DNA from: Brachionus manjavacas
Lineage: Eukaryota > Rotifera > Eurotatoria > Ploima > Brachionidae
NCBI GenBank assembly: GCA_019054805.1
Contig: JAHQIY010000008.1
Coordinates: forward strand, 4,511,501 to 4,575,500
Direction of reading: 5' to 3'
DNA: 64,000 bases
Positions 21,701 to 34,001 of this stretch are shown piece after piece. The notes under the pieces are model-generated. The model saw only the letters and a list, made by a program, of their open reading frames with translations. It searched no databases and was not told the DNA's origin. Within the stretch, counting starts at the first letter, position 1. Each line of letters starts with the position of its first letter. Position numbers and translations under genes: made by a program.

Positions 21701-24700
21701 TAATAATTTTTTCAAAAATAATGGTTTAATTTACTAAAGAAGAATTATTTAGTCTTTGATTTTTGATATAAAAATTAAAATTAAGAGAAATGAACAACTC
21801 AATAACATACTTTTACCATTCTGGCACATCCATCGAGGTTATTATTATTTTTGTCAATTCTTGAGCTTCTAATAAAGCAACAGATTAATTTATTTATCTA
21901 TCTGTAGAGATATTTAGTCCTTTTGTCATGAAAAGACGATAAAAACAAAACCTAATTGTTAGCAAGTGTTCTTAGGAATTTTATTGGCAAAAAATGCCAA
22001 AATTGGTTATTTAAAATGTATGCCATTTTGGACATAAAGAAAAATATTTATTTTCATTTTTGCTTTGTTTTGTTGTGAAAAAATTCACAATAAAATTAAA
22101 TTATTATAAAAGCCTTGGATAACCGGATGATTTTTTTCAGCTAAATTATTCTATTTTCGGATCGGTTTTTCGATTAGGTTGTTCACTGATATTCTTCTTT
22201 TATTATTCAAAATTTGTTGATTTTGGAACTGATGTCAGGACTGACTTGAGGTGATTAATTAGGGAAGATTTCTCTCTTAAATTTTTGGTTTAGACGATAT
22301 TTCAAATTAAAATAATTAAAAAATTAATTGAAAGAATTTTATTTTAATATTATTTCAAATTAAAATATTAGCTGAATTGGGAATTATTTTATCAGAAAAA
22401 ATAAATATAGGCCCCCAATAATCCCAAAATTAAAAAAAAAATTTTTCCTCAAATAAGCTTAAAGGTCCAATTTGTAGAATTTTCTCACTTTATTAAAAAT
22501 GGACTGGTCAGATGAACCTATTGAATATACCTTACATTTTCTTGAAGGGCGAAGACGAGGCCATGTTTTTAGAATTTCGAAAAAATATAAAACTAGTGTT
22601 TGACAGCATTAGTCAACTGGACAACGATTTTGTTCTGACCACAGTGAAAAACTTGGTATTGGAGTGCGCGAACAACTGGCGAATGCAAACTTTTATAGAC
22701 ATTGAAAACGTTCTTTATCTTTTGTACAATCTAAGCGAAGCAATTCCTTGCTCTCAAGGAAACCACTTTAATCCACGCAGCAGCAAAAGCGACCTTTTGT
22801 GTGAAATGCTCCAGGCTGCAATTACCTCAAATTTAGTCGAAAATCCGCACCGGATTGTTAAGCTCCAGTACTTCGAAATATTGGCTCGCTATCACAGATT
22901 TTTTCATTTATATCCTCACCTGGTAGAAACTGCCATTGACCATTTTATCGGCATGCACGGCCTTCACAGCTCAGACCCTAAGCTCAGGAGTCGCGTTTCC
23001 TATCTGTTCTCACGCTTTACCAAGGACCTGCGCAATTATTTGGGAAATTTTGTTGAAAAAATCTTAAATGCCATCCAAGACTTGATTGTCATTTGGTCTC
23101 CTTTGCAATCTCCACCAAACACACCGATACCAATATTGGAACAGGAACAGAAGCTCAGGTCATCAGACGAACAATTGTTCTTGTACGAAACAGTTAGCTT
23201 GTTGATTGTAACCTCGCAGCTAGAACCAAAAATGAAGGCGCAGCTCATGAAAAATCTACTCTCTCCAATTATAAGCTCATTTATGCTGCTGATAAACAAA
23301 TATGTGGAGACCAATGACGAAAAATTGAAGCTCATATTTGCCAACAGTCTTAACATGGCCATGTCCATCGCTACCAGGGTGTCCAAGGGCTTTTCGAACG
23401 CAATCAAAGTCAAAGACTGCGATTGCACGGACATTTTCCTGGAAATTTTGAGAATTTTCATCCAGGCCATCAGCATAAACAGTCACAAGAACTTGATACA
23501 TGCAGGCGTGAGACAATTTCTGCACAGAATGATAATTTGCATTGACAACGAGGTGTTCGAGTATGTGCCAATAAGTATTGAACACTTTTTAAAGCAGAGC
23601 AATGAGCCCAAAGACTTGCATGACTTGATGCCTTTGCTGAATCAGGTGATGATCAAATACAAGCAGCAGATTGTGCCGTTCATGCAGAGCATATTGATGC
23701 AGTTGACAAATGCGGTGCTGAATTTTGTGAACTCGCTGCCGACTCAGATAGCTACACAAATACTGAGAATTTCCACAAGTCAAATACAGCAGTTTAACTT
23801 GCAGCAGCCATTGAACATTCAGTCGATTCTGCCGCATGCTCAAACATATTTGGTTCAGGATGAAAATAGTGAAATTACGCCGGACACCCAGCTAGTGTTA
23901 GACATTCAGTTAATGTACAAATCTTACTTTCAATTTTTGCTTAATGTTGTTAACAACGACCTGATGGAAATAATTGCCATGCAGCAAACAAACGACATAT
24001 ACAAAGTTTATTTTACTTTGCTACAAGGTGCTCAGCAGGGTCAACCTGATACGTCCAAGTCTTGTTTTCAATGTATCAGAAAATTTATTAATTTTTTCGG
24101 TAAGTTAATTTTATTTATTTTCGGTAAGTTAGTCTTAAATTTTTTTGTCGTCAGCAAAAATTTTAATTTTTAGAAATTTTTTGCTTTTTCCAAAAATTAG
24201 GACAGTTGAATTTTACTGAGTGCCAAAAAACCATTTTTTGACAATATTCAAATCTTTTCTTTTGCAAAGAATTTGATCAAATTAAATTAATTAAAGTTGT
24301 ATTTTCAAGATTGATTATTATTTTTATTTATTCAGTAAAAACCGCGAGGGTAATGTAAAAATAAATAGAATAAAAATAAAAATAAGATAAAGTTAAGTTT
24401 TGTCTTTCTAAATAAAATTATAAATAAAGTAGAAAGTTTTCCATATTGTGTTAGTCACATGATTTAATTTAATTAAAAAATCTGCTAAAAATATTTTTTT
24501 TTGTGTTTTGCTTGGAACGACTTAGTTAAAAGTTGTAGGATTTTTTCTTGTTTTTCTTTGGTCATTGATCCAAGAATACAAAACTTAAATGACTCAACAG
24601 TTCCATCCTTCTTAACGATTGTTTAACAAAATTTCTTCAATTTTATCGTTTATTTTTTCTTCGAGATCTTCTAGGTTTTTATTGCTTTCATTTTCATTTA

Positions 24701-27700
24701 CACCTACTGGTATTTCTTTTTTCATATATTTTGAAGGAGCGTTATCTCGATACAGATAAACATATAAATAAATAAATAAATAATTTATGAGTTAAAAAAG
24801 AATTTTCAATTTTTTTTCTAATTTCCAAAAAAAATTAAACTCATTCTATTTAACTAAAGAATTTAATTTTAAACATGAAAATGCTGGCCAGATTTCTTAC
24901 TAGTATTTTTTTCATTCTGCCTTGATTTTTTTAATAGACATTCCAGAATTTCTCTCGTAAATTTATTTACCATTAGCCTTTTCACAAAATGTAGTTTTCT
25001 TTTTAGTATTATCATTTCAGTTGTTTCCATATCTAGGGCATGCATGAGTTAGGATCTTTTGGCTTTCTTTCGAAGATCCACGATTCTTTTGATTATGGTT
25101 CCCTTAGTTGTTTTTAGCTTTCTTTGGTCTATTTGATTAATTTTTAGTGTATCACATCCGTAGTTTAAGATAGGTCGACAGCATGTTTTGAAAAGCTGAA
25201 CTTTAATCTTGGTTTTGAGAATTCTGTCATTAGTTCCAAGGGCTCCGATTGCATTTAGACTCTTTGTTGTATTTCTCATTCACTGTTGTATATGATCATC
25301 GTTTGTATTTTTCGAATTGATTAATACTCCAAGAAACTTGGTTTTGTCGTGAGTTTCGATCATTTTGGTATTCATAATAAGTGATACTTTATTTTTTCTT
25401 TATTTTTTGTTGACAAATTTAAGCAGTTTAATTTGAATTTTATAAAAAATAAATATTGAAAAATTGTATATACAATGATAAAATTGTTTTTTTGCATAAT
25501 TTTTAGCATTTTTTAAATCTTTTTTATTACATCGCCTGAATTGGCGTTAATTGAATTAAATAAATAAATAAATAATGAGTTTAGTTTTATCAGGATTAAA
25601 CTTTATCTCCTTTTTGGATCCCAATTTTACGCATATTACGCATATTTTACGTCCCTTATTATTATGTCGTCCGCATATAGGATTATACCAATTTGGAGAT
25701 CTTGAATTTTTATTCCAAGGTTTTCTTTTGCTACCAACTCTACCAGTTCTATGCAAAAATTTTGGGTGACAAGGAACCACCTTGCTTTACACCAACTGTT
25801 GTCTTGAAGAATTCCGATATTTCACCTCCTTTATCCACGTATGCCATAATAATTTTTTAGACTTCTCCATATTTGCGGTTTTATTTTTCAATTAGCAAAA
25901 AAAATTAATAAATCAAAACGATTTTTTCCTGAAATCAATTTGTTCAAGTTTATTTAAGTTTGTTTAAGTTGTAGTTTTTGTTTGAATTTTTATATCTTGT
26001 CAATTTTGTGTATATTATCAATTCCAAAAAAAAAAAACGTTGATTAATTTTCCATTTGTCATTTTTTCTTAAAGTAACATTCATTTTAAATTGATTTAAT
26101 TTTCGTGTTTGAATAACAAAATGTATCCAACGTTGAAATATCATTGAAAAGGTGCGATGTTTCAAATTTTTTTCAGTTTCAAGAAAAAAATAATTTTAAG
26201 TAAATATTGCCAGCATTTTCATGTTTAAAAATAAATTCTTTAGTTAAATAGAATGAGTTTAATTTTTTTTTGGAAATTAGAAAAAAATATTGAAAATTCT
26301 TTTTTAACTTTTAAATTATTTATTTATTTATATGTTTATCTGTATCGAGCTAACGCTCTTTCAAAACATATGAAAAAAGAAAATTAAAATTAATAAAAAA
26401 AAATAAATAAACAATTCATTTCGATTAAATTTATATTCACTCGTTTAAAAACTGGGTCTAGTCTGTTAGATCAACCATAGTTATCCTAATATGCGAGAAA
26501 TTCTTGTTCACTCAATATTTTTGTTCACATAAAGGTAAATCAAAATAGAATTATGTGAACGATTTTTATATTATGAGAACAAATTGAATAAAGCTATTTA
26601 ATAAAAAATTGGTTCATAATTTTTTTGTTATTTTTAATTTGAAGGAGCTTTAGAAATAGCATTTGCTCTGATCTGGTCGATCTAGTTGACTATTCCCCTT
26701 TCAATAATTCCAAATACCCAAATGCGCTCTTTTCTTAAAATTTTGCCTTTAAAAATAAATAATAATAAAGAAAATCAAAATGAATTTTTCATCCTTCAAG
26801 TGTTTGACTTTGGGGAAAAAACATTCATCTAATTCGCAAATTTCAACCCAACTTTAAATTTTTTTTCTTTCTTATTTTTTAATAATACATCAGCTTTTTT
26901 TAAATAGATGAAAAAATTTCAAAATAGGTGGACAATTTTAGATTAGGTGAACAAATTGTCCAGTAAAAAGTGAACCATAGCTGACCTAGCCGACTAGACC
27001 CGAAAAACTTTGTTTGCTTCTTTTTAAAGTTTGACTTGAGTGATAATTGAGTTTCGTTTAATGCATTTTTACAAAAACTAAATTTATGAAAAGTGGAAAA
27101 CAGAGTGTAGATAATTTTTTTTAAATAAAAATTTTATCTTAAGGATCATCATATCACAAACCCAAAGTCAAAATTTAAAAATTGCATGCTTGCAATATTA
27201 ACTTAAAATTATTTCTTTCCTTGAAACTGAAAAAAATATTTGAACTATCGCACTTTTTCAATGCTATTTCAGCATTTGATACATTTTATAATTCAAACAC
27301 AAAAAATTAAACCAATTTCTAGGAAGATTATTATATGAAATATTTTTCTAAAAAAAAATTCTACATTTCTGTATTCCATTTTCAAAGGCTACTAATTTTT
27401 CAAAACGGGTAAAAACTGAAACGCTGCTAGAAAGTTAAGTCAATTTCTGGTAAAACTTTGGTTCAATATATTAGAAGACAATTCTAATCGCAAAACTGAC
27501 ATTTAAAAATCCATTTGAAATTAATTATTAATTATTTTTACGAAAAGATTTTTAACATTTATATTTTTTGAATTTTTAATAAAAATTTTGAGTCTATTAA
27601 TGCCATTAATTATTCTGCTTTAAAATATATCGCAAAAAAATTTAATAATTAATAATAATAATAGAATTAATACCTAAAAGTCTTTAAGTTAGTTGTAACT

Positions 27701-28213
27701 CAGATAGCGCTGTAGTTTTGACTTGCTTTTTTTTAAATATTTTTTTAATTCATTTATCAATTTTGAAAATTAACCTAGCCTCAAATCTGAAAAAAATTAA
27801 GCTTTTAAAAATTAAAAATTAAATAATTATTTTAGTTAACAAGCCAGATATGGGAAATTTTGTCAATTATACGATTGAAAACGTGGTACCGTGCTGTATG
27901 GACATGCTTTTTAACCAGACACTTGACTTAAACGATGCCCAGCAAGTTTTAGTTTTGAATGAACTGGCTCAGTGTCTAATTATGCTCTATAATAAGTTTG
28001 GTGACGAATTCATAAAATATCTAGAAATGAGTTGCCTACCGAGTTTTAACCTCAGTTCACAAGTAATTCAAGTAATATAAATTTATTTTTTTTGAGTTTT
28101 ATTTTTTAAGTCTAGTTTTTTATTTTAAGGAATTGTTCCATGTAATCAAGTCAAATAATCCAAAAGGATTGAAAACAGTCAAGGAAATGATTCAACCCAA
28201 AACAAAAAAATGA
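18707..28213 (+). CDS. XPOT: Exportin-T (tRNA nuclear export receptor), seven exons
   Basis: Exons by splice logic are 18707-18781, 18835-18917, 19871-20873, 20923-20985, 22548-24099, 27836-28071 and 28130-28213. All junctions are GT-AG and phases agree throughout, giving about 1031 residues (vertebrate exportin-T is about 960). Family-typical stretches include NKKAAQLFALV and VDREIPHT, then ESWYLLL, TCQTLEVIGAYISWIE and GEDEAMFLEFRK. Further on are RSRVSYLFSRF, the GVRQFLHRMIICI block and LDLNDAQQVL. Exportin-T is a HEAT-repeat karyopherin that carries mature tRNA out of the nucleus with Ran-GTP. Large introns hold transposons (24100-27835), while the first and last introns are short. The fifth exon has two in-frame tandem donors (24100 and 24124). 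An AATAAA signal sits at 28214-28219. Confidence 0.93.
24729..24893 (-). repeat. Inverted partial copy of family X in exportin-T intron 5
   Basis: This segment is nearly the reverse complement of about 26213-26372, sharing 'ccagcattttcatgtttaaa', the ATAGAATGAG block, ATCTGTATCGAG and a run of AAAT units. The pair forms a long inverted repeat about 1.3 kb apart around a LINE remnant, all inside one intron. Confidence 0.75.
24894..25850 (-). pseudogene. LINE reverse-transcriptase fragment in exportin-T intron 5
   Basis: Minus-strand frames give an ELVAKENLGIKIQDLQIG stretch followed by ILYADDIII, the catalytic YADD box. Further on come FNPDKTKL, KTKFLGVLINS and LFKTCCRPILNYGCDTL. The order is that of LINE ORF2, with several shifts. 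About 190 bp of unrelated A/T DNA (about 25388-25573), ending in a small CGCCTGAATTGGCG stem and AAAT repeats, interrupts the frame and looks like a SINE or LINE-tail insertion. Confidence 0.75.
26088..27318. mobile_element. Family X terminal-inverted-repeat element, copy 2
   Basis: The ends (about 26088-26218 and 27184-27318) are inverted repeats sharing AAATTG, TTTAATTTT, GTGTTTGAAT and AAAATGTAT words plus a CAGTTTCAAG block. The interior matches copy 1 (5236-6767) in order, including the CCGACTAGACC words. There is no transposase ORF. It lies in exportin-T intron 5. Confidence 0.75.
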
Positions 28214-28740
28214 AATAAATTTTAGTATCATAAAAGGAATAAAATAAAAAATAAAAAAAAGGATATTTCTTCAAATAGATACAAAAAATTGACCGAAAAC
28301 TGTTCTATTTATTTTTGTGTTGTTAAATTTGAATTTTTCTTTCTCTCTTTCGCAATTCATTCCTAAAAGTTTATCTTTATTTATCGGAAGCAAAAAAATT
28401 GAAATTGTTTATTGAAAAATTGTTATTGATTTTAGCTAAAACAAAAAACAAAACAAAACTAAAGGTTTTATTTAAACTTTTAAAAATACAAGTCCTAAAT
28501 AAATTCCTAAAATTTTATTTGAATAAATTTTAATAAATGATCAATTTTTTCTATTGTATTCTTTTTGCTGTCCCTAAAATTTTGCTAGATAAAAATTAGT
28601 TTGATAATAAGTTTTTTCCATAAAATTTTGTGATTTTTTTAAAGACAAAAAATTTTGTTTCAAAAAATCAAAACTATTATAATTCAGCTTTCAAAATTTT
28701 CAACTACTTTGAAGTATTTTGATCTTTGGAGCCAAAAAAA
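28214..28740. other. Intergenic between exportin-T and DHRS1-like gene A
   Basis: AT-rich with no gene seen. It carries the exportin-T poly(A) signal region and the presumed promoter of the next gene. Confidence 0.5.
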
Positions 28741-30229
28741 ATGCGTTCTTTAACTAACAAAATAGCACTTGTTACTGGTGCTACTCGAGGCATCGGAAAA
28801 GGCATAGCCTTACAATTGGGGGAGAGTGGAGCCAAAGTTTACATAACTGGACGAACTCTGCGATCCAAAAAAGGCTCCGGATCGCTAGAGGAAACTGTTG
28901 ATGAAATAAAAAAACGCGGTGGTGAAGCCATACCTGTTGAATGTGATCATGAGAAATCCGAGCAAGTTGAGGAATTATTCAAAAGAATTTCCAAAGAGCA
29001 AAATGGTCAATTGGATATTTTGGTTAACAACGCGTACAAGGGCGTTGGAACAATTTTGGAAAATATGAGGCTAAAATTTTGGCAATATGACCCGTCTGTG
29101 TGGGATGACATCAACAATGTTGGTCTAAGAAACCATTACATTTGTACAGTGTTTGCATCTAGGCTTATGATACCTCGGCAAAAGGGTCTGATAGTAAATA
29201 TCTCTAGTTTTGGCGGACAGAGATATTTATTTAATGTTCCATATGGAGTGGGAAAAGCAGCTTTAGACCGTATGGCTGTAGATTGCGGAATCGAGCTAAA
29301 AAAACACAAAGTAGCTTGTCTAAGCCTTATGTTAGGTGCAGTCAGAACAGAAACGATGACTGATTTGGTCTCTAAAGGAGGAGAAAAACTTAAGCTGAAG
29401 TCTGATCCCAACAGCAAAACAGTTAGTTTTAATTTTCAAATTTTTATTAAAAATTAATTTTTAAAAAGAATGTTGGCTTAAAAGAAATGTTCGATCAAGG
29501 AGAAACTGTTGAGTTTGGTGGAAAAATTATCACAAATATGGCATTAAATTCGAAGATAATGAAGGTAATTCCTATTTTAAAAATTTTAACAAAATTCTTT
29601 GCCTCAAAGTAATTAAAGACTATTTATTAAGTTTAAAAATTTGTTTTTAATTTAATCTATGGCTTCTATTTTTCGTGCAAGGATTTTTTAATGCACTCTT
29701 CATAAAATGAATTTAATTCACTTTATTAGACTTAACGATTAAGATTATTTTTAATATATAATAATTTATTTTAAATATTTTTATAAATTTCTCAAATTAA
29801 TTTTGGTTATAACTCCCCAACTCTTGGAAGCTTTTAGAATAAAAATCCATTTTTAAATTAATGGTTGATTTAAAGAATATTAAAAATTTTACCTTTAAAA
29901 TTATTTTTTAAAACTGCTTTTAATATCTGCGCTGCTCCATGTAACATTCAAGTTATCAAAATGAACCCAGATTTTATTCAAAATCAATAGATAATTAAAA
30001 TTATTTATTTTTTAAATTTAAGTACTCTGGGAAAATAGTAATTGCATCTGATTATGCAGACAAATATGGTATAAAGGACATTGATGGTCGTAGAGTTCCA
30101 AGCCATAGAGAATTTCGAAATATTGTTCCATTTTTACCAAAGAATCTGAGATTTTTGACATCTGTTTTACCTGGCGGTATCAAGATACCTCAGGCTTTTA
30201 TAGATATTGCTAATAGCAAATACACTTAA
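28741..30229 (+). CDS. DHRS1: DHRS1-like short-chain dehydrogenase A
   Basis: There are three exons: 28741-29421 (donor GTTAGT), 29469-29564 and 30023-30229. All junctions are phase 0 and the product is 327 residues (family about 310). The first ATG is 28741. The cofactor loop TGATRGIG is at 12-19, NNAY at 96-99 (NNAG in most SDRs), the catalytic Ser in NISSFGG near 155 and Y168-G-V-G-K172. The C-terminal half (DIDGRRVPS, LPKNLRFL, a final helix) is the extension seen in DHRS1 proteins. DHRS1 enzymes are NADPH-dependent reductases of carbonyl and steroid substrates, usually bound to the ER. The actual substrate is not known from sequence. Two paralogues lie downstream on the other strand. Confidence 0.88.
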
Positions 30230-30959
30230 TTGGCAAAGACCAGAAGGAGTACTTGGAACTTTTATGATAAATATTTTGCTCTTTGCTAAATAAATCTAAT
30301 TTATTAAATATTTTATTAAATTTTTTTTCCAATTTTTAGAGAGTTTAAATATAAACATAAGCTCAAACAAAAATGTAGAACGGGTTTAAAATGATCAATC
30401 GGATATTAATTATAAGAAATTAAGTTGTTTTTTTTACTGATAAAAGAAAAGGGCGGTAAACAATAAAGATTTCGATTTGCGTAATGACCTGTAGATTTTT
30501 CTATATTAATTTAGATCATAAAAAGATAAATTAAGAAAAAAAAAGCTAACTGTTCCCTTTTAGGATACTATTTAATATTTAGGGTACTTAAATTTACTCT
30601 TATTACAGCTAAGTGAGATGTGTGTAGAAAAAGGTCACATTTTTTTTTGTCTATAAATAATTTGAATTAAGCTAAGATTTTGAGTATATTTTTGATGTTT
30701 TATGGATTCCATTTGGTAACATTATATATATTATCAATTTATTTTTTTTAAAAAGTCGAAATAAGCTTTTGTTACATGAACTAGGTTGCAACCCTTAATT
30801 AAAAATCTTCAATTATTTATCTTCTTGCAGATACTCAATTTTTAGACATATCTTAAACAACTTACTCAAGCAATCTCTTGAAAGAACTTGACACAAAGCC
30901 GAATCCGTGACTTAACAGGCTCATAGCTCTAAAAAAATATTTTAATGTGATTTTTCCAA
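30230..30959. other. Intergenic, no gene seen
   Basis: AT-rich. The right end may be the weakly recognisable 3' tail of the neighbouring LINE. Confidence 0.4.
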
Positions 30960-32240
30960 GGCTTGAATCATTGCTGCTCATCCAGCAATCAATCCCTGCT
31001 TCGGTTTCTCACGTTGATAATTGATAGAATAAGAGAATTCTTTGTTTTTATGACAATAATGCAAAAACACATATTGAGATGTTTTGAAGAGATGAAGTCA
31101 ATCTTGAGTCCACTTGAAGATTAAATCTTAATCTGATTGTAGTTTCACTGCGCTTATTTCTGATATCGTTTGCGAGAATATTTTAGTATCATCTGCATAC
31201 ATTTTGACAACATTCTCTTTTCCTTTTGGTAGATCATTGATATAAAAAATCGAACAATAGTGGAACAATCACTGACCCTTGTGGTACACTGCTAAAAATC
31301 TTAACCCATTTCGACAAAATTTCACTTTGATCAACTCGTTGTCTTCTATTTTTCAAGAAAGCTTCAATCCATTTATTGTCAGACCATCAAAGCCATACGC
31401 TTTTAATTTAGCTATAAGTCGTCAGTGCGGAACAGTATCAAATGATTTTGCAAAATCTAGCAGAATTACAACAGCAGGAATACTTTTGTCTAGATTCATT
31501 GAGATGAAATCTAGAGTTTCCCGAAGATTAGATGTACATGACTTTTTCTTGACAAATCCTTGCTGTTCTTTAGATATAATATTGTTCTTATAAAGATAGT
31601 CTGTCATTTTGGTTTTTATTTTGCTTTCCATAATTTTGCACGGAATTGAAGTTAAAGACACAGGACGATAATTGCTGGCCGTTGATTTATCACCTTTTTT
31701 AAACAAAGGAGTAATATTTGCTGATCTAAATTGTATTGGAAGCTGACTATTAGATAAAGAGTTTCTGAAAATTAAAGTCAAAGGAACAGTAAAGGCTTCT
31801 GCACTGTTTTTTAGCAATAACAGATGAAGCTTGTCTACACCACATGATTTATTTTGATTTAGGTCTTGTAATTTAATATAAACCACTTCATAACTAATAT
31901 CATTTGGTTCAATGTCAATATATTCTGAACAATTTTCATTAAGTTCAGCTACAAAAGGTGGAAGCTCCCCATCTTGTTCAATAACAAACACATCTTGAAA
32001 ACATTTATTTAGTAGATTTGATATCTCTTTCGGTTCTTGCGTTAATTCATTGTTTGACTTCTTTAATGCTTTGATTGATTCTCTGATTACTTGTTGATCA
32101 TTTAGATATTTGTATAATAATTTTGGATTCTTCTTAGCTTTTTCCACTAAATTTTGTTCATAAGTTAGTTTGGCTCTTTTTATTTTTGATGAAACTAATT
32201 TACAGATACGTTGAGAACGAAAATTTCTCAAAAATACCTA
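30960..32240 (-). pseudogene. LINE reverse-transcriptase fragment between DHRS1 genes
   Basis: An open minus-strand frame at 32231-31422 encodes a long RT N-terminal half: LLYKYLNDQQ, NKSCGVDKLHLLLLK, ITPLFKKGDKS, NYRPVSLTSIPCKIME and LLDFAKSFDTVPH. Beyond it, in shifted frames, are a degenerate SVPQGS box near 31280, YADDTKIFS near 31195 and a FLHYCHKNKE block. The order is typical of a jockey/CR1-like LINE. The first 270 codons are uninterrupted, so decay is moderate. Confidence 0.85.
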
Positions 32241-32289
32241 AGTTCTAAATGAAAATTATAAATAACATTTTTGTTCGAATTTGTAAATT

Positions 32290-32580
32290 TGATGCGGTAT
32301 AAAAGCCAAAATTTTTAAAATTTTCCGATGTGTAAGACTTTGCACTTATCTTCATTTAGACTATTAAGCCATTTTTTGGTTCAGTTAAAAATTTAATTTA
32401 GGTCGTTTCTGAGTAGATGAGACTTTTCAAATTCATCAAGCATCGTTTCTTATTTAGCATTGTTGCAAATAATTCATAAAAAACTTTTAACTTTATCAGT
32501 TTAAAAAAATGATAAAAAGTGTAGGTCCTAAGACGGATCCTTGTGGTACACCACTTGAGACTTATAATCAGACTAAATCT
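32290..32580 (-). pseudogene. Second short LINE reverse-transcriptase fragment
   Basis: The minus strand reads SGVPQGSVLGPTLFII at about 32560-32510, the conserved box before YADD. It then reads LNSLNEDKCKVLHIGKF, broken by frame changes, near 32370-32310. It is separate from the neighbouring LINE because it repeats the same RT region. Confidence 0.65.
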
Positions 32581-32698
32581 GTGTTTTATTACTTTTTTAT
32601 TATTTTGATTTAATAAAGGTTTAATTAAAAACAAATGAACTGTTGAGTGTTTAAACTAATTAAAAAAATAAAAATTCTTTTTATTCAAATTTTTTTTT

Positions 32699-33834
32699 CT
32701 AATATTTTGAATATAAAATATCAAAAACAAATTGAGGAATTGTAATAAATCCGGGTACAAAATTAGCTATCCATTTTAGACTATCCGGAAGCGTCATTAA
32801 CAATCCTGATTTTAATTGCTTAAAACTTGAAATTTCTCTGCCGTCAACATCTTTAATTCCGTGCGCGCGAGCATATTCAGCAGCAATCACAACTCTAGAT
32901 GTATACTTATGAAGATTTTTATCTTGTGCCAAAGAAACTATACATTTTCCAGCAAACTCTATCGATTCTCCTTGTTCAAACACTTTTTTCATTGAAATTT
33001 GCTAAATTTTAAAATTTTAAAACAAATTACTAGAGAAGAATACCAAAAAATACCTTTCCGGCAATTCCTGATATCTCAGGATTCTGCTTGGTGATCATAT
33101 CAGTGACTAGTTCTGTTTTAACAGCGCCAGGATATAGACTAAGCATTACTACGTTATGTTTACTTAATTCTTTGCCACAATCAACTGCCATTCGATCTAC
33201 AGCTGCCTTGCCTACACCATAGGCCACATTAAAAATGTACGACATTCCACCAAAACTTGAAATGTTGATTATTAGACCCTGTTTTCTCAGCACCATCATC
33301 CTCGCTTTTTAAAATTATTTTATTTTCTAGGATAAAAATAGGCCTAGATTTCTCACCAGCATAAACAGTGCAAACATAGTGATTTCTCAATCCCACATTA
33401 TTAATTTCATCCCATACTTCGGGCTCCTGTTTCCAAAATTCCAATGAACTTCCCTCGAAAATAGTCTTTAAACAATAAATAAAATAGATGAAATTCAATT
33501 TTTAAGATAAACCAACAGTGACTCCTTTGTAAGCATTGTTAACTAAAATGTCCAAAACGCCATTTTGTTCGGTTTCTATCTTCTGGAATAATTCAGCAAT
33601 TTCATGATCGCTTTCGTGATCTACCTTTACTGGAATGCAGACGCCACCACGGTCTTTAATCTCACTAGCTGTTTGCTCCAGTGAACCAAGGTTATTTGTA
33701 GATTTCAATGTGCGACCAGTTATGTATACCAAAGCGCCGGCTTGACCCAGCTGAAGGGCTATACCCTTACCAATACCTCGAGTTGCGCCTGTCACTAAAG
33801 CAACTTTGCCTGCCAATGGTCTATTTTTTGACAT
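32699..33834 (-). CDS. DHRS1-like short-chain dehydrogenase B
   Basis: There are four exons on the minus strand: 33834-33517 (donor GTTGGT), 33465-33357, 33304-33054 and 33001-32699. Phases agree and the product is 326 residues. It has TGATRGIG, NNAY, NISSFGG, YGVGK, the motif DVDGREIS and a final hydrophobic helix ending in LYSKY, all parallel to gene A. The intron after NNAYKGV(T) recurs at nearly the same place in gene C but is absent from gene A. It is probably active by the same chemistry as DHRS1. Confidence 0.87.
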
Positions 33835-34001
33835 TCTAAATTGAATTTTTTTAGAAAATAAAAATAAAAATAAAATACTGAAATTAAAGCTTTTAAATGC
33901 TTTGGTTTGAATCAGAAAAGTGAAAATCAATTACAAAAATTTATTTTTCCTGTTTAAACTAAATTAAATTAAATCTTAAAATTTGGTGCTGACCACGTCC
34001 A

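Noticed and set aside
23036..23843. Three minus-strand ORFs of 84-146 codons
   Set aside because: All are antisense shadows of the large exportin-T exon, which has clear homology on the plus strand.
28726..28740. Extended start for DHRS1-like A at a TTG
   Set aside because: No ATG is present there; the first ATG at 28741 fits the family start.
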